Source: Macrophomina tecta (taxonomy: Eukaryota; Ascomycota; Dothideomycetes; Botryosphaeriales; Botryosphaeriaceae). From it: DNA of 64,000 bases. The translations under genes and the position numbers were made by a program. This document shows, in pieces, positions 35,166 to 46,445 of the stretch; positions within the stretch are counted from its first letter, which is position 1; each line of letters opens with the position of its first letter. The notes under the pieces were generated by a model. It was not told the DNA's origin, ran no database searches, and saw nothing but the letters and a program-made list of their open reading frames with translations. Location: assembly GCA_024180945.1 (NCBI GenBank), contig JAKSGN010000038.1:930001-994000 (forward strand), given 5' to 3'.

Positions 35166-35524
35166 GATCAGATGCAGCCATCAGAGCCCCTCCCGTCCGT
35201 GGGGTAATCAAGGTTTGGAAAGCGCAGGTCCATGGTTGACAAACTTGGCGTATTCTGACCACGGAAGTGGGAGTCCCAGTTGTCCTGTTCAGATGTTCAG
35301 TCTCACATACTCGGTTTTGGAGCTTAGGCATGCGCACCCAGTCAAAATCAACCCCCGACGTGACATTATCGTTGAGATCCTCCATATAGTCTGACGGTGA
35401 GGCGACATCGAGCGTGGTGCATATGTTAGTGCCAATGGCCGTGGAGGCGCCGGAATCGCAGGCCAAGAAGGGCTGCAGGGTCAGTGGGGCTGGAGCAGGT
35501 CACACGGTTAGAACATGTCAATTA
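35166..35524. other. Convergent intergenic region
   Basis: The 3' ends of the hydrolase and the Zn2Cys6 regulator face each other here. No gene is seen. Confidence 0.5.
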
Positions 35525-37628
35525 TCAGTCACACATATACCCACAGTTCATATACTCAGATTCATTAGCCTCCGTCGCCGCTCCGCCGTCCAGGTCGTCT
35601 TGGTCGTGGTTGGGAGTTGAAATTGAGCTATTTTGCGCTTTTGCGAGGACAATTCTGAGCACTTCCGCAGCTTTCCGGGCCTCTCGAGATGTGTTCGCAG
35701 ACTGGAGCCAGATATTGTATGACCGGTTCAGAGAGCGAATGATGTTCTCCCGTCTTTGCTGTTCCATGGGCGTTTCGATTAGCTGGGATTTGCTGGCCAA
35801 TTCCATGGCGCCACTGAGGTCGAGTGAGAGTATTGTAATAGCGAGCAAGAAGTCGTGATTCAGAACAGAGGTGATCTTCCAGTTGCCACTGTGCAGCAAG
35901 CCTCCCGGCTGGCATTCGCGGAATAGGACGTCCTGATGCTGCAAAATCCGGACGGCGGCATCGATGCATGAGGTGCGGGAATAGATATAGCTTGCGTTAA
36001 CCTGGGCAGCGGTCAGGTACTTGCGATGTAGAATACACCGAGCCTTGTGGAAAGTCATGTCTAGATAGATTCGTCGCAGGATTGTTTCGGAGGACTCTGT
36101 GATGGATTGGGATAAGGCCTTCAGCTGGAGGCCGGAAGGAATGGCGGCTACCGTGTTGTGGAGGGTGCGGTCAAGCCGCATTACATGGCGATAGGACGTA
36201 GGGAAGGTCGAGGTGGTCAAGTCGGTGATCATGCCGAAGACGGTCATAAGCTTGTTGCGGGCATTCAGATACAGAATTGAGGTCATATCGCTGTCGGGGC
36301 GAGAGGGCGGGAGCTCCACGACTTGGTCGTCGAAATCCTGATCCAGAAGATTGCGCGGCTCGACGGTGTCGCACACGGCCTCATTGACCATGCGGGGCAG
36401 ACCAACCTGGGTGGAGGTCATCAGGTCGAGCTGCACAATGGTTGCCCAATGTCTCCGGCGCATCTCTGCCTGGAACGGCTTGATTTGCGGAGTGTGTGAG
36501 GGGTCCCTGTGGTAGCCGACTCGCATGGCGAGACGGACAATAATGCCAACAAGAATCCAATTGTCGACCCTTGTGTCAGCTGCTGGGAGATGTTCGAGGG
36601 AGAAATAAAGCATGAGGGTCTCAATAGCGTAAGGGCCGACCTTGGTATACTTGCCGAGTACCAGACACTCAATGACCTTGTCCTTGTAGGCTTCAAGCAC
36701 AGAATGACGTTGGGGCAAAGGGTGGATGAAGTGGGTCTCCCGTTGCTGAAAATGAGTGCCGAGGGCGATCACGGCAAAGAGGAGGCCGATCCACATGATG
36801 GGCGTCTCGGATGGCGCCAGCCAGAAGTTTTCATACTCTCTGATGAAGGTCGGGCCGTGGATGATGGAAGATGCCATGTCCATGGAGTTGAAGTACTTGG
36901 ACACCAGCCTGTCAGTTACGGGTCTCTGGGGCAGGGAGGCAAGTATGGATTCTCTGGTCGTCGGGCTGTGACAGCCAAAGAGGAGCTTCGGGCCTTGGTA
37001 CTCGGCGGTGGCAGCTCCGGCAGCAGGGGAGGCGCCGGCATTCAGATTGTCGTCCTCGAAATGGTCTTTGAGCTCGGCGATCTGACAGGGCTGTGAGCAG
37101 ATCAGACAGAGAATAATGGATGGCTGCGCACTCCGTCGAGAATAGAGATCCAGTGGTCGCCACTGACGTATCTGGTCTCGTCATTTTCAAGGCTTATGCG
37201 ACCAAAGCTAGCTGGGAGGTCGGCATCAAGCACGCTGGCGCTCTCGGGGGCTCCAGTAGACGGAGCCGGCTTGTGATTGACCGAGTGCATCAAAGTCAGG
37301 ACAAGACCCTCGAGCTGAGTAATTCTGTCTTGAATGCCGGCGGCTGGGTGGGGAGATGGTCTGCTCTGATCTGCCTTTCGAACGCTGTTTGCGGCAGATG
37401 CAACGTAGGTGCACGAGAACGAGAGACCGCGGTGTGAGCATGTGCTGCAAGGCTGGTTGCGGTCGCATTTGAGCCTGTGGAAGGTTACGCATAACGAAGC
37501 AACGTGGAGAGGCGCGCGGCTCACTTTCTTCGACGACACAATGTACATGACAGCTGGGGTTTGTCTCTGCGGCGGCTGGGCGGAGGCCGGGGCCGACCTT
37601 GCTCCAAGGGCTGGGAGAAATCAGCCAT
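35525..37628 (-). CDS. Zn2Cys6 transcription factor 1 (Fungal_trans domain)
   Basis: Exons 37525-37628, 37132-37474 and 35525-37081 join in frame to about 667 residues. The first intron splits the zinc cluster, so the domain appears only after splicing: CTLCRRRKLKCDRNQPCSTC, then six residues to the last Cys. A coiled-coil-like segment (ITQLEGLVLTLMHSV) follows, then the fungal-specific regulatory region (HWISILDG / IAELKDHFED, and YFSLEHLPAADTRVDNW with GYHRDPSHTPQIKPFQAEMRRRHW). It is a nuclear DNA-binding regulator and probably controls this cluster, being divergent from the MFS exporter. A TATA-like element lies about 50 bp upstream of the ATG (37677-37684). Confidence 0.9.
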
Positions 37629-38654
37629 GGTCGATCAGCAGGTGGTGCGAGGGCGCGGGGGCGCAATTGCAGCGCCTTATAAAGCTGGTGGCTGCAGGTC
37701 TCCATTTTGGGCGTGGTGTGGAGAGCGATTCGCGCGGAGGCAGCATTCCTCCGACTGTTTCCTCCTCGCGTCTGCACGTGGCCGGCGCCCAGAGCCCGCA
37801 GTGACTGGGCTCCGAATTTGGTTTTGCAGAAGCCACCTGCTCTCCGCTCCTGACGCACACTCCGAACTGGAACGAGTTCGCTGCAGGGAGATATCGGCGC
37901 TCTTAAGTCACGTGCACGTCGGTGCTTAGTCAGCCATTCTGCCGCTCGGGTAGACGTGATGGTGGCACACGACGACGGCTCGACACCAGCACATGCGCAG
38001 AGCACCATCATCGCTAAGTCCGCCAGAATCAGCGGTGTGCCTGGCCCGCCGCCGCCAGCAACGTGTCCGCGGCCGCATCCCACGAGGGCCCATGCCACCG
38101 TGCCTGCCCATGGACTCACTCGTCACCAACTGCCGGAGCAGACGACTGGCCGTCCTGAGCCATTAAGCCGGGCGCCGCCTGCTGTCGCTAGCCATCCTGC
38201 TTTCGGCTTGACACGGCCGCGGACGACGCTTTCCCGAGATGAAGCTGAGGAAGAGAGGGATCATTTGGCCAGACCTGGCGGAGGGTCAGCGCACGATCGG
38301 CTGTGCGAGCGGACGGTCGGCTTTTCCAGCGGATGGTCGGTTTATCCAGCGGATGGTCGGTGCGGCGCTTTTCGGCCTTGCCCCCTGCTGCCAGGTCCAG
38401 GAGTCCCCAAATGCCCTCAATTAACGCCTTTCTTGTCGCTTTCGTCCCAATTACTGCTCTATTCTCCGACCATCCGCCTCCGTAGACAATATGCATTCCG
38501 AGCCTCATCCTCCGTTCTTTTGTTGCACATCCTGCAGCTCGTCGTCGAGTCGCGTGCCTATAAGCCAAGCCTCGCCGCAGGCCAAGCCTTGAATTGACAG
38601 TACGCCCAAACCACACCCTATCCAAATGTTTGACACGGCTAACATCCCCAAGAC
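37629..38654. promoter_or_regulatory. Divergent promoter of regulator 1 and MFS transporter
   Basis: This kilobase region has no supported gene. It has TATA-like sites for each gene (37677-37684 for minus, TATAAG 38559-38564 for plus) and an ordered set of CGG-containing repeats, listed separately. Confidence 0.6.
38287..38366 (+). repeat. Four 20-bp tandem repeats with CGG-N5-CGG cores
   Basis: Units repeat every 20 bp. Cores are at 38310-38320 (CGGACGGTCGG), 38330-38340 and 38350-38360 (both CGGATGGTCGG). A weaker fourth copy at 38290-38300 is in the same register. An inverted exact copy, CCGACCATCCG, lies at 38466-38476. CGG triplets are the usual half-sites of Zn2Cys6 dimers, and a period near two helical turns puts all copies on one DNA face. 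This is a likely operator for the MFS gene and/or regulator 1. Confidence 0.65.
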
Positions 38655-40418
38655 ATGACTTCATCAACGGAATCGAAGCACAGCAACGACGAGTCCACGG
38701 ACCTGGAGAAGCAGGATGCAGAAGAGTCCCACGGCCTTCCAGAGGAGCGGAAACAAGACATTGCTGCTCAGCTTTCGTCGTCAGATGTTCAAGACCCAAA
38801 CTTGGTCGACTGGGACGGCCCCGACGACCCAGCTAATCCTATGAACTGGCCAAAGCCGAAGCGTCTGGGACATGTTGTCATGGCCAGCGTGACCACTCTC
38901 TTTGCGTGAGTGCAGCCCCGATCTACGGTGAAAATGGCTTACACTGACGCTTTATTCAAGGAATATCACCTCCACTGCCTTTGCCCCCGCTGCTAGCTCC
39001 CTCGAGGCTGAGTTTGGTATTACAAGCAGCATCACCGCTGCTCTGACTGTGTCCATCTACCTACTGGGCTTTGCCTTTGGCCCGCTGGTCATTGCACCCC
39101 TCTCCGAGCACTTCGGTCGTCTTCCCGTCTACCGCGTCTGCACAGTGATAACTGTCGCTTTCCTGATAGGCTGCGCCCAAGCCAAGAATCTCGGCATGTT
39201 CCTGGTCTTTCGACTCATTACCGGCATTGCAGGATCTGGCCCAGGAACCATTGGAGGTGGGACAATTGCAGACGTCATGGCACCTGAGAACCGAGGCAAG
39301 GCCATGGGTGCCTTCGCCATGGGCCCGCTCATGGGCCCTGTACTGGGTCCTTTGATGTCGGGATTCATCGCGCAGTACCTCGACTGGCGCTGGGTATTCC
39401 GCGTCCTGTGCATTGCTGTAAGTCTGCCTCCATGTGTCGATACTGCCAGCCTCCTGAACATCAGCCGCCAGACCGGAGTGATGACCATCGTCCTGTACTT
39501 CGTTATGACCGAGACGTACGGACCTGTTCTCCTGAAGCGAAAAGCCGCCCGTTTGCGCAAAGAGACGGGCAATCCCGACCTCCATACCAAGCTTGAAGCG
39601 AGCGGGGTCAGTCCGCTAGCTTCTCTCTGGATGGCTCTGCAGCGCCCAACCAAAATGCTGATTTTCTCGCCAATCACGCTCCTGCTCTCGCTCTACTGTG
39701 CCTTTGTCTTCGGGCTTTTGATTCTCCTCTTTACCACATTCTCAGCCGTCTACAGACAACAGTATGGCTTCAACGTGAGCATGGGTGGCCTCTCATATCT
39801 GGGCTTGGGGTTTGGCCTGGCCATCGGCCTGGTCTTGTTCGGCATGCTGTCCGACAAGGTGGCCAAGAAGGACTCTGCCAAGAGCTCTGAGTGGAAACCT
39901 GAAGCCCGTTTGCTGTTGATGGTCTGGTTTGCACCCGTCATCCCGGGCGGCTTCTTTTGGTATGTAGCCCCAGCCTTGCGATCGGGGGTTGTAAGCTGAC
40001 AAGTAGCGACTGTAACATCAGGTACGGCTGGACTGCCTACTACAAGGTTCACTGGATACTTCCGATGATGGGCACGTCACTCATCGGCATGGGCGCTCTC
40101 ATGGTCATGGTATGGATTTCTGTCTCGCCGGTCCGTGGGGTTATCACTAATCTCGTGGGGGTGCAGATGCCTATCCAGGTCTACCTCGTCGATGCATTCG
40201 GGCCGCGAGTTGCAGCCTCCGCTTTGGCGGCAAATACGCTTCTCCGCTCACTGGCTGGCTGTTTCTTGCCACTCGCCGGTCCCTCGCTTTATGAGGCACT
40301 TGGTCTGGGCTGGGGTAACACACTGCTCGGTTTCATCGCAATCGGCTTTACCTGCCTGCCGATCCTTTTTTACAGATTCGGCGGGAAGCTGAGACTGAGG
40401 TTCCCCGTCACATTTTAG
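38655..40418 (+). CDS. MFS transporter (DHA1-like, drug/metabolite exporter)
   Basis: Five exons (38655-38905, 38961-39417, 39472-39959, 40022-40109, 40167-40418) join in frame to about 511 residues. The N-terminus is acidic and cytosolic (MTSSTESKHSNDES, DPANPMNWPKPKR). About twelve membrane segments follow, with MFS signatures GFAFGPLVIAPLSEHFGRLP, RLITGIAGSGPGTIGGGTIAD, RGKAMGAFAMGPLMGPVLGP and DWRWVFRV. The closest described type is the fungal proton-coupled drug exporter family (FLU1-like). In this cluster it would export the product or provide self-protection. It is divergent from regulator 1, with a TATA-like box about 95 bp upstream. Confidence 0.9.
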
Positions 40419-40952
40419 ACCGGAAAGAGTGTTCGGGAGTCGGGGTTGGGCGAAATATAGGATCGGGATGAGATGTAGGCGTTTTGGAGACGGCGTTCGA
40501 TAGCTCTATTCAGACCTCATTGCAAACACGGACTAATTCCAACATAGATCTTTGCACTACACTGCTCGGATTGCGGGCCGTTGGCAGAGTTTCAGCCCTC
40601 AATTGCATTCTTGAGCGATTCACCGAAGAACTCCGAATAGGTAACGGGCCCCCTGATCTCGGCTACTGCCACCTATACTTCGACGACCAATCCAAGACCG
40701 CAGCGAAATTCTCACTTACCGCTGTCCGACTTTGTAAACCAGATTCGGCGCTTTTCGTGCTCGGCAGCGGGGACAACCCCGGGCTTGTGTCCCTGGAAGT
40801 GATATATATCCCCTCGTCCTGATCTACAGCTAGCTCATTGCGTACGTCGACCCCCATCTCAATCGAAACTTAACGACTCAGTCGAGACATCTGCACGCGG
40901 CAATTTCCTTCTTTGCCCCCCCATTCCACACAGACGCACGAACACCACACCC
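40419..40952. promoter_or_regulatory. Upstream region of the Diels-Alderase-family gene
   Basis: This 534-bp gap follows the MFS gene. An AT-rich TATATAT stretch near 40801-40809 could be a core promoter. No gene is seen. Confidence 0.4.
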
Positions 40953-42143
40953 ATGGCACAGCCGCAGAGCCCCGGAGAGTTTCAGATTTTGGCAGCGGAG
41001 GGCCCTACCGCGGGGGCGACGTGGACACGCCACTCAAACGATGCGTATCCGAAGTACACCGCGCTCAGCAAGACGCATTGGGAGATGTGGATGCTGGAGG
41101 GCATGGAGCAGACAGGCAATGCAGGTGTCACCGTCACCTTCTTCATCGACGGCTCGCAGACGTTCCACGGCAACGACCCGCTGCACATCACCTTCCACGC
41201 GCTGCTACCTGACGGCGCCATCGAGAAGCACCACCTGATCGCATCTGCGGTGCGCGTGCGCGAGACAGACGCCTCCATTGTGCTCGAGTGGCCGGGCAAG
41301 GAGAACGGCGACGGCACGGAAGCCAACAGCTTCTCGCGCATCGAGGTCGCGCAGGACCACTCCTCCGCTACAGCCACGTTCAACGTCCCCGGCACGGTGC
41401 AAGGCTCCCTCGCGCTGACCAGCTACACGCGCAGCCCCGACCCGACGGCCGGCGCGCTCGGCCCGGCCGTCTCCCACCGCCAGGTCATGACGGGCGCGCG
41501 CGCTGAGTCGGACCTGTCCTTCCCCGGCTCAGGCCGCCGGCTGCGGTTCGCGGGCAAGGGCGGCCACGACCGCTGCTGGATGGAAGCGGCCTTCCCGGCC
41601 ATCTTGAGCGACACGACGTACGTGCGCGGGCACGCGGGCCCGTACACGTTCGCGAGCCTGGGCGTGGTCAGCCGCATGGGCGAGAGCAAGGGCCGGAATT
41701 GCCAGAAGTTCAGGTTGCTGAGGGACGGCGTCGAGGTGTTTGCGAGCAAGAGCGATACGGTCAGCCTGACGGAGGACTACTTCGTGCTGCGCAGCAGCCA
41801 CGGCGGGCCTGTCAAAGGGCCCTTCCTCGACACGACGACCGGGTACAGGCTGGACTTCGTTAGGCCGCGGGCCGGGAAGCACTGGGCGTTCGAGATCGCG
41901 CACGAGAAGGTGTGGTGGAGCATGCCGCTGGGCCCGCCGCCGCTGGTGCGCGAGGGCAACAGCGGGTTCGTGTCTAAGGTGCGGGGCGGTGAGGTTGGCG
42001 GCGACGCTGACGGCGAGACGTTCGAGGGCGCGGGCGACATTGGACAGATCCAAATGCCCGAGTTGAGCACCCTGGTGGAGCTGAAGACCTTGAAAGCCAA
42101 GGCGGCGGCGGCGGCGACGGCGCCGGCGCCGGCGGAACAATAG
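40953..42143 (+). CDS. Diels-Alderase-family protein (lipocalin/CrtC-like fold)
   Basis: A single exon encodes 396 residues. The pattern matches the fungal pericyclase family that includes Fsa2, CghA and the cytochalasan enzymes: an N-terminal lipocalin-like half with many beta strands (EMWMLEGMEQTGNAGVTVTF), then GGHDRCWMEAAFPA, RGHAGPYTFASLGVV and a second barrel ending WAFEIAHEKVWW. A low-complexity Ala-rich end follows (KAKAAAAATAPAPAEQ). These enzymes catalyse intramolecular [4+2] cyclisation of the PKS-NRPS product to a decalin or isoindolone. There is no signal peptide, so it is presumably cytosolic. Assignment is by remembered family pattern; an inactive or divergent member is possible. 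Confidence 0.72.
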   Translation: MAQPQSPGEFQILAAEGPTAGATWTRHSNDAYPKYTALSKTHWEMWMLEGMEQTGNAGVTVTFFIDGSQTFHGNDPLHITFHALLPDGAIEKHHLIASAVRVRETDASIVLEWPGKENGDGTEANSFSRIEVAQDHSSATATFNVPGTVQGSLALTSYTRSPDPTAGALGPAVSHRQVMTGARAESDLSFPGSGRRLRFAGKGGHDRCWMEAAFPAILSDTTYVRGHAGPYTFASLGVVSRMGESKGRNCQKFRLLRDGVEVFASKSDTVSLTEDYFVLRSSHGGPVKGPFLDTTTGYRLDFVRPRAGKHWAFEIAHEKVWWSMPLGPPPLVREGNSGFVSKVRGGEVGGDADGETFEGAGDIGQIQMPELSTLVELKTLKAKAAAAATAPAPAEQ

Positions 42144-43933
42144 CGGCAGGAGGGAGCATTTCGTCAACCCCTCGGCCATGTTCGGGCCTGTGGACCCTGT
42201 GGCAGGGCCGAGGCGGAGATGGGGGACGCGGTGATCTCCGGGCCGTGTAAAGACAACAATTAATAATCAGACAGCATCGCACGTGGATGGGCTGATAGGG
42301 GGCCGTGGTGTATTGATTCGCGGACATTATTCGTTTGTGATGTGGGGGAAGGGTCATTGTAGAAGGCACCCACTGTTCCCCACCGTACTACGTATATTAT
42401 ATACGAAAACGATCCACAGGGCTTTCCCGGGGGGCCAGTGCTTTGAATGCTTGTCCGCTTGGAGTTCTGGAGGTCCATCTACATGCAGGCGACTGGGGCG
42501 CGCGAGTCATCAGGCAAGGTACGCGCCACGACTCAGCCCTTCAGGCCCCTTTCTGCCAGATGAGGCTGATTTCGAGGGCCGCCCGACGTTCCTCTGTGCC
42601 TACAATTATGTGTGTGGCGCTGCTTCCCCGCACGCCTTTCCCGTATTTCTCGTTGTTGAGGGCAAGGGTGGTCTGCCTTACGTGCCGTTTATCCTTGGCT
42701 CTCCTTCCGTCCACAGCGTTTCTTGCTCTGTACAATATGCCAAGACACGGTCGGTCCGCGAAAGTGCTTGTGAGCTCCCGGAGCAGCCGCGGTATTTTGG
42801 GGTTGACCGTCTGCTCCTGTTACCAAGCTTTTGCCGATAGTCTGTTTGTTGCTCTCAATGGCACGGCTTCGGCCGTAGATGCAAGAGTTCCAGGAGTGGG
42901 ATGTTCGCTTAAGCTGCGTGGCCGGTGGAGATCGCTCTCAGGCAACGACTCAAGCGGTGCCCGGCAAATCTGCCTGCCAAGTACTCAGCCTACGCTAGAA
43001 GCCCAGACTTGAAACTTGAACCTGTCCTAACGCTGGCGGAAAAGTTCGCCCGTGGTGGATTCGGCACTCGCCACTCCCATACTGCCCGCTATCGAGCTAT
43101 GATCTGCTGTCAAATGCGCGTTATTTGCTTTACATGGTAGGTCGGTTCGCCTTGTTTACTGTTTGGCCGTTGACTTCACACACATCGCCTTCCGGCGTAT
43201 AGCCATGGCCTGTTTTATACTAGCAGCTACCGATGCGACCGCTCCCATGCGGTCGGTCAGAGCCGTCTGCCTACACTTCTCCGATGCACAATACATTCGC
43301 AGCCATCCCCATTGGCCATTACCACTCAATAAGGCCTGCCGTGAAACAAGGTTGGCGGTGTAATCGCACTGCAGAACTCGGAGCTTCTGTAGCACGCTGC
43401 ACGATCCGGGCCGTTGAAGTGACAATGTATCAGATCCACGACTAGGGCGGCTCTTGCGAGACGGGTCGGCGCGGGTATCCAGCTAGCGAGATCCTGCGCA
43501 GAGGCTTGACCGCCTTGGACCATTGCTTGGAGAGCCGATAAGCAGCACGAACCGGGCTTGACTCAACGCAAGCAGTAAAGCCCCTTGGCTTCATGCCTGT
43601 TAGCGCTTTTCGCCCTCGTTATCCAGCCTTGGCGCTCTCCCACCACGAGTCGAGCCCCTGTCCATGACATTCAACCTCTTCATTCCCGGGAGCCGCAACG
43701 CTTCCGCCCGCCTGGCCGGGCTTGTCTCTCGTGTCCTGACACACATCCATCACACGGTGTGAGAGACCACGTTCCGGGGTGGGGGACGTGGGACCCCATC
43801 TACATAAACTGTTCTCCCGATGTGATGGTACGCCGCGTGGAACCCCAGCGGAAATTTTCTTCCTGGCCCCTAGTTCTATTCCTGTTCCTCGTGCCTGCTC
43901 CATCAATAATCTCCCCGCTCGGAGACATTTACC
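42144..43933. other. Gene-poor stretch upstream of the AflR-like regulator
   Basis: About 1.8 kb. Short open frames occur on both strands, but none has a recognisable domain, consistent splicing or a plausible start. The 3' part should hold the promoter of the regulator at 43934. Confidence 0.5.
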
Positions 43934-45660
43934 ATGGCCGAAGACAATGAGAAGTACCGATCCTTTCGCCTCGCCTGCGATCGATGCCGCTCGCACAAGC
44001 TAAAGTGCCCACAACAACCTTCCACCGCCACCGGCGCCTGCCAGCGCTGTACCCGGGCGAAGGCCCAATGCACCTTCAGCCCCCGGTCCCGTGCCACCAA
44101 GAACACGCAGAATGGGGGCTCAATACGGGGAAAGGCAATCAAGAAACCCGCGAAGCGGGGTGGCTCCCAGTCGCCCAGCGCCCCTGGATCACCTCCACCT
44201 ACGGCAACGGAGAATCCACCGCAGCAGCAGCAGTCAGACCAGCAGAAACCCTCGGGCTCCAACCGGTGGGACTCGCCATGGGGTCCGCTCGGCACTTTCG
44301 ACGTGCTGTACCCCACGCCTCAAGCCGCCTTCCCTGCCGCCGCTGAGGTGTCGCCTTCCGACTTCTCTGCTGCGATGAGTATGGGCAGCACCTTCATGGA
44401 CTGTTCTCCCTTCGCAGAAACCTCTTCTGGTTTCGACTTCCAGTTTGACATGGATCATCCTTCGGGCTTACCATACTACAACAACTCCACGGACCCGTCG
44501 TTGGCGGTGCAGAGCGGCGGCACAGAGGACGACGATGTACCGATGGCGTCGACAGTTGACAATTCGAGGTGCCATGAAGAGGAAGACTGCACGAAGAAAC
44601 TTTCATGCCTCGCAGTCGAGTTCCAGCGGCATCTCGCGCTTTTTAACAAGCATTCTACCAGCCACGGAGGTGCTGACAAGAAGGGGGCCCGCACTGGCTC
44701 TGACGGCGAGGAGGCCCAGCATTGGCTGAGCACCTACCCCATCGGCGAGATCCTGTGCCTGTCCGGCGACTTTTCCAGCATCCTCGAGCCGGAGCTGTAC
44801 CCACACGGAAGAGCAGCTCCAGTCTCAATAGACGAGACCACTAATGACGCCCGCGGCCCGGTAGTCCCAGTGGGTCAACGGGACGGAAACCACGCCAATC
44901 TGAGCGACAGCGGCACCACCATCGGCTTGGAGGTAGCCCATGCAGGTCACCCTCCTCCACCTCACCTTTCCCATCATCGCCATTGCCAACCCAGCCCGCC
45001 GGGCTCCCTCCCCACTCCCACCTCCCGCAGCTCCACAGCCGCCATCATGGACACCCCCACCGCCCTGCTGATCCTCAATTGCTACGTCTCCATGATCCGC
45101 ATCTACTCGGCGCTCTTCGCCCACCTGCACGCCCACCTGCTCCCTCCCACTCCTCGGCCCGCCACCGCCACAGCCGCAGCACGCTCCACCGCCGCTACAG
45201 CAGCGGCATCCCCGACCCGGCCCTCAAGTTCGGCGAGCTCCCGCCCGCCCCCAGCGACGACGTCTCGCTGCGCGCGTACACGGCCGTGCGGCTGCTGCTC
45301 GACGCGCTGCAGCGCAGCGAGGAGCTGCTGGGGCTGCCCGCGGACCTGCGGTGCGCGAGCGTGAGCGGGGCGCCGGTGGGTGCGCGCGACGACGACGACG
45401 ACGACGACGAAGAAGAAGAAGAAGAAGAAGAAGACACGGCGGCCGCAATTTTGTCTTCCGACAGCGAGGCGGAGAGCTTGGGTAGCAGTGTGTGCGTCCT
45501 GCCCGGGGGCTGCGGGGAGATCATCGGCGCGGAGCTTGCGCGCGCGGTGTTCAGGCAGGAGGCGCAGATGGGGAGTGAGCAGGGGGGCGGGGGCTTGGAG
45601 GTGTTGCGGCGGAACATTGCGGGCGTGAAGAGGTCGCTGAGGCAGCGGATGGCATTGTAA
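43934..45660 (+). CDS. AflR-like Zn2Cys6 transcription factor 2, frame change near the 3' end
   Basis: The start MAEDNEKYRSFRLA leads into CDRCRSHKLKCPQQ, an 8-residue spacer and CQRCTRAKAQC, the long-spacer zinc cluster of AflR-type regulators. A Gln/Pro-rich region follows, then a regulatory part (LILNCYVSMIRIYSALFAHLHAHLL). The conserved continuation (GIPDPALKFGELP, then TAVRLLLDALQRSEELLGLP) is in another frame. The switch lies at about 45130-45215, where no GT donor is available. An indel, a non-canonical intron or an assembly error would explain it. Near 45388-45434, GAC and GAA repeats encode a run of seven Asp and eight Glu. An additional intron between 44800 and 45030 cannot be excluded. 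It is probably a cluster regulator. Confidence 0.75.
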
Positions 45661-46445
45661 TGGTGGGGATGATGAACTGCAACAGCGGTGGGCGATGTTC
45701 CTGTCACTACAAGATTAAGTCACAGGCCCTTTTCTGGGTGTCGAATTCTCCTTTGTCTGGGTTTTCTTTCTTTTTCTTTCTCTCCCCCTCTCTCTATCTC
45801 ATTTGTCGAAACTGTCGAGCGTCGATGCGTATGTATGTACATTCTCTTCTTTACGATACCAGCATTTTACGGATAGTCGTCACGGTCATTATGAGCATTA
45901 ATTGCTATTAGACACCAATTATCCCTAGTTGTATATCCTGAGTTGGTGTTTGGTCTTCGGTGACACGGCTTCGGTGTTTTTCGGCTTTTACTGCTGAATG
46001 AGTTTTGCATGCAGTGATGAACTAATCCCCTGGGCCTAAGCCCACGAAACCCACTGCAAAAACACGCTTCCGGAGAGCTTATTCCGCACCTTACGCAATG
46101 GAAATGCAAGATGTAGTGTGCTACCTCACCGTCTACCACCCCCCCTTTTTTCCCTCTCTCCCCCCTCCCTCTTCTCAGCACATAGTTTTAGTCAATAGTT
46201 GCTGCTCCGTAATCTTCGCCATCAACTACAGCCCTACTTTCCTCTGGTCTACTCTATGAGTCATCCTGCGGTACGACGGATTACAGTAGAAGTGTGTCTT
46301 ATGGAGGAGCAGCTGTTGGCTGCTTTTGGAGACGCCTTCACCTCCGCCCTTCCCCCCGAAATGGGACCAATCCCGCGCGATAATTACATGCTGCAGGAAA
46401 TATTCTACCTTCCTATGCTCGTATGTTGTGCATAACAAACTTGGC
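45661..46445. other. Convergent intergenic region
   Basis: It lies between the 3' ends of regulator 2 and P450 2. It has pyrimidine-rich tracts and no supported gene. Confidence 0.5.
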
